Positions 5,428 to 6,171 of a stretch of 6,171 bases of DNA are shown piece by piece. Origin of the DNA: JANWLD01 sp035700225 (GTDB taxonomy: Bacteria; Patescibacteriota; Saccharimonadia; Saccharimonadales; 2-12-FULL-41-12); contig DASSOT010000065.1 of NCBI GenBank assembly GCA_035700225.1, forward strand, positions 1-6,171, given 5' to 3'. Under the pieces are notes generated by a model. The model ran no database searches, had not been told where the DNA came from, and saw only the letters and a program-made list of their open reading frames with translations. Position numbers and translations under genes: made by a program. The stretch's first letter is position 1. Each line of letters begins with the position of its first letter.

Positions 5428-5465
5428 ATTACCACTACTACGCTGAGTACGAGTGATTTGCTCAT
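5409..5465 (-). CDS. Branched-chain leader peptide, 18 residues
   Basis: The ORF from ATG at 5465 to TAA ending at 5409 encodes MSKSLVLSVVVVIPETSG. Eight of the nine codons at positions 5-13 encode Leu, Val or Ile (Leu-Val-Leu-Ser-Val-Val-Val-Val-Ile), as in the E. coli ilv leader peptides. It starts 13 bp after the ilvA stop. Its own Shine-Dalgarno site is not evident: AAGG lies about 16 nt upstream, too far. It could be translated from a leaderless transcript or by ribosomes arriving from ilvA. The peptide is a sensor of Val/Leu/Ile tRNA charging, not a functional product. It would normally be expected before ilv or leu genes; here the next gene is an unknown 148-residue ORF. Confidence 0.88.
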   Translation of the reverse strand: MSKSLVLSVVVVIPETSG

Positions 5466-5472
5466 GGCATAT

Positions 5473-5501
5473 ATGGTTTCACCTTCGAGATAATTTGTCA
5501 A
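5473..5501 (-). promoter_or_regulatory. Possible promoter for the branched-chain leader, inside the 3' end of ilvA
   Basis: A perfect TTGACA (5501-5496) lies in the last codons of ilvA. With a 17-bp spacer the -10 would be AACCAT (5478-5473), only 3 of 6 to consensus, and initiation would fall at the leader ATG (5465). A perfect -35 with a weak -10 and start at the AUG resembles leaderless trpL-type arrangements. TTGACA here also encodes Val-Asp-Lys of IlvA, so chance is possible. Alternatively the leader is read from the ilvA transcript. Confidence 0.45.
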
Positions 5502-6171
5502 CTTCTTCTGCAAGTCCTTTCGGCGCGTTCGCCCCGCTGGCTATGGCGACGACGCGTGCGTCTACTCCCCTTAGCGCGGTGCCGGCAAGCAATTTTGCGC
5601 CTGCGGGGCTTACGGCTCCGGCGGTTTCCAGGAGTTTACCGGTCTCAGCATATAAATCCCTGATTGTCTGATAAAGGGTTTTCTGGTCGACTACGACGGT
5701 CCGGTCTACCAGGAGCCTGGCCATATCAAAGTTAAGCGGATGCACGCTTCCTACGGCTATGCCTTCCAGTTTCGGGTCTACGGGTTGTCCTTGCAGAGGC
5801 CTGCCCGCTTCAAGCGAATCAACGAACGCGGAATTACCCTCTACCTGGACAGCGACTACCTCGACGTTTTCCTTGTGTTCTTTTATCACTGACGCTACCC
5901 CGGCCAGCATGCCGCCTCCGCCTACCGGTAAGACCACATGGGTCATGTCGGGCGTTTGGCGCAAAAGTTCCAGCCCTATCGTAGCTTGCCCGGCTATTAC
6001 CAGAGGGTCGGCATAAGGGTGCACGAACCTGCCCCCGCTGTCTTTGGCCAGCGCTATGCCGTATTCCAGCGCCTCATCAAAACTATCGCCGAATATGGTT
6101 AGTCTTGCGCCGGTGCTTGATATACCTCTTCTTTTTTCAGCGCTGGCGGACTTCGGCAGGACTATTTCTGC
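5479..6171 (-). CDS. ilvA: Threonine ammonia-lyase, short form without C-terminal regulatory domain (5' end outside window)
   Basis: The visible 230 residues are the C-terminal part of a fold-type II PLP enzyme that converts threonine to 2-oxobutanoate, the entry step to isoleucine. Seen in order are an HPYADPLVIAGQATIGLEL block, the phosphate-binding glycine loop VGGGGMLAGV (visible residues 83-92), and SGAN near the end, the residue-level equivalent of SGAN/SGGN in IlvA/TdcB. The PLP lysine is outside the window. The protein stops about 15 residues after SGAN, whereas long biosynthetic IlvA continues with ACT-like domains for isoleucine feedback. This is therefore a short form, like catabolic TdcB or unregulated IlvA. 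A serine/threonine dehydratase or threo-3-hydroxyaspartate ammonia-lyase of the same family cannot be excluded. A branched-chain leader and terminator follow 13 bp downstream, which supports a role in branched-chain metabolism. Confidence 0.88.
   Translation of the reverse strand, partial: AEIVLPKSASAEKRRGISSTGARLTIFGDSFDEALEYGIALAKDSGGRFVHPYADPLVIAGQATIGLELLRQTPDMTHVVLPVGGGGMLAGVASVIKEHKENVEVVAVQVEGNSAFVDSLEAGRPLQGQPVDPKLEGIAVGSVHPLNFDMARLLVDRTVVVDQKTLYQTIRDLYAETGKLLETAGAVSPAGAKLLAGTALRGVDARVVAIASGANAPKGLAEEVDKLSRR

Noticed and set aside
5462..5470. Two-codon mini-ORF ATG-CCA-TGA overlapping the branched-chain leader start
   Set aside because: AAGG is at a usable distance from it and stop/start overlap could couple translation, but nine bases are too little to support a function.
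1..6171. CRISPR arrays, tRNA genes, insertion sequences, attachment sites, phage genes
   Set aside because: No regularly spaced repeats, cloverleaf, transposase, integrase or terminal inverted repeats could be found by eye on either strand.

Overview
The window (6171 bp, roughly half G+C, densely packed) looks like a stretch of bacterial chromosome rather than a mobile or phage region. Proteobacteria is the best guess: there are two classical ribosome-mediated amino-acid attenuators, an AroG-type (type I-alpha) DAHP synthase and a proline-iminopeptidase-type hydrolase. Leader peptides whose AUG may lie at the transcript 5' end would fit an alphaproteobacterium, but this is inference. No tRNA, rRNA, CRISPR, IS or phage gene was seen.

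Layout. One gene, cut by the left edge, runs on the + strand (to 1124) and encodes a possible TraB/ChaN-like protein. Everything else is on the - strand, reading from right to left. First comes the 3' part of a short-form threonine ammonia-lyase (ilvA, 6171-5479). Next is a branched-chain leader peptide with an attenuator (5465-5357), then an unknown 148-aa protein (5340-4894), an M20 metallopeptidase/deacylase (4872-3790) and an unknown basic 130-aa protein (3785-3393). Then comes a promoter and an aromatic leader peptide with a four-segment attenuator (3391-3213), followed by DAHP synthase (3188-2001) and a proline iminopeptidase (1993-1121). The iminopeptidase converges on the + strand gene with a 4-bp overlap. 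No gap exceeds 300 bp; the two largest (3189-3392 and 5341-5478) are almost filled by the attenuators.

How it works together. Two independent attenuation units follow one another. In each, a small ORF packed with codons for a class of amino acids precedes mutually exclusive hairpins: an antiterminator or a U-tailed terminator. The terminator ends just before an identical strong ribosome binding site (AGGAGG-AAAG-ATG). The aromatic unit (Trp-Phe-Tyr-Asn-Tyr-Tyr-Phe) sits in front of the first enzyme of the shikimate pathway, which is a logical target. The branched-chain unit (Leu-Val-Leu-Ser-Val-Val-Val-Val-Ile) is more surprising. It follows ilvA but controls an unknown protein, an M20 hydrolase and a second unknown protein, which suggests an undescribed operon tied to branched-chain amino-acid supply. 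The three genes without a Shine-Dalgarno sequence (pip, M20, 130-aa) each have an exact TATAAT 6-9 nt before their ATG, which hints at leaderless transcripts.
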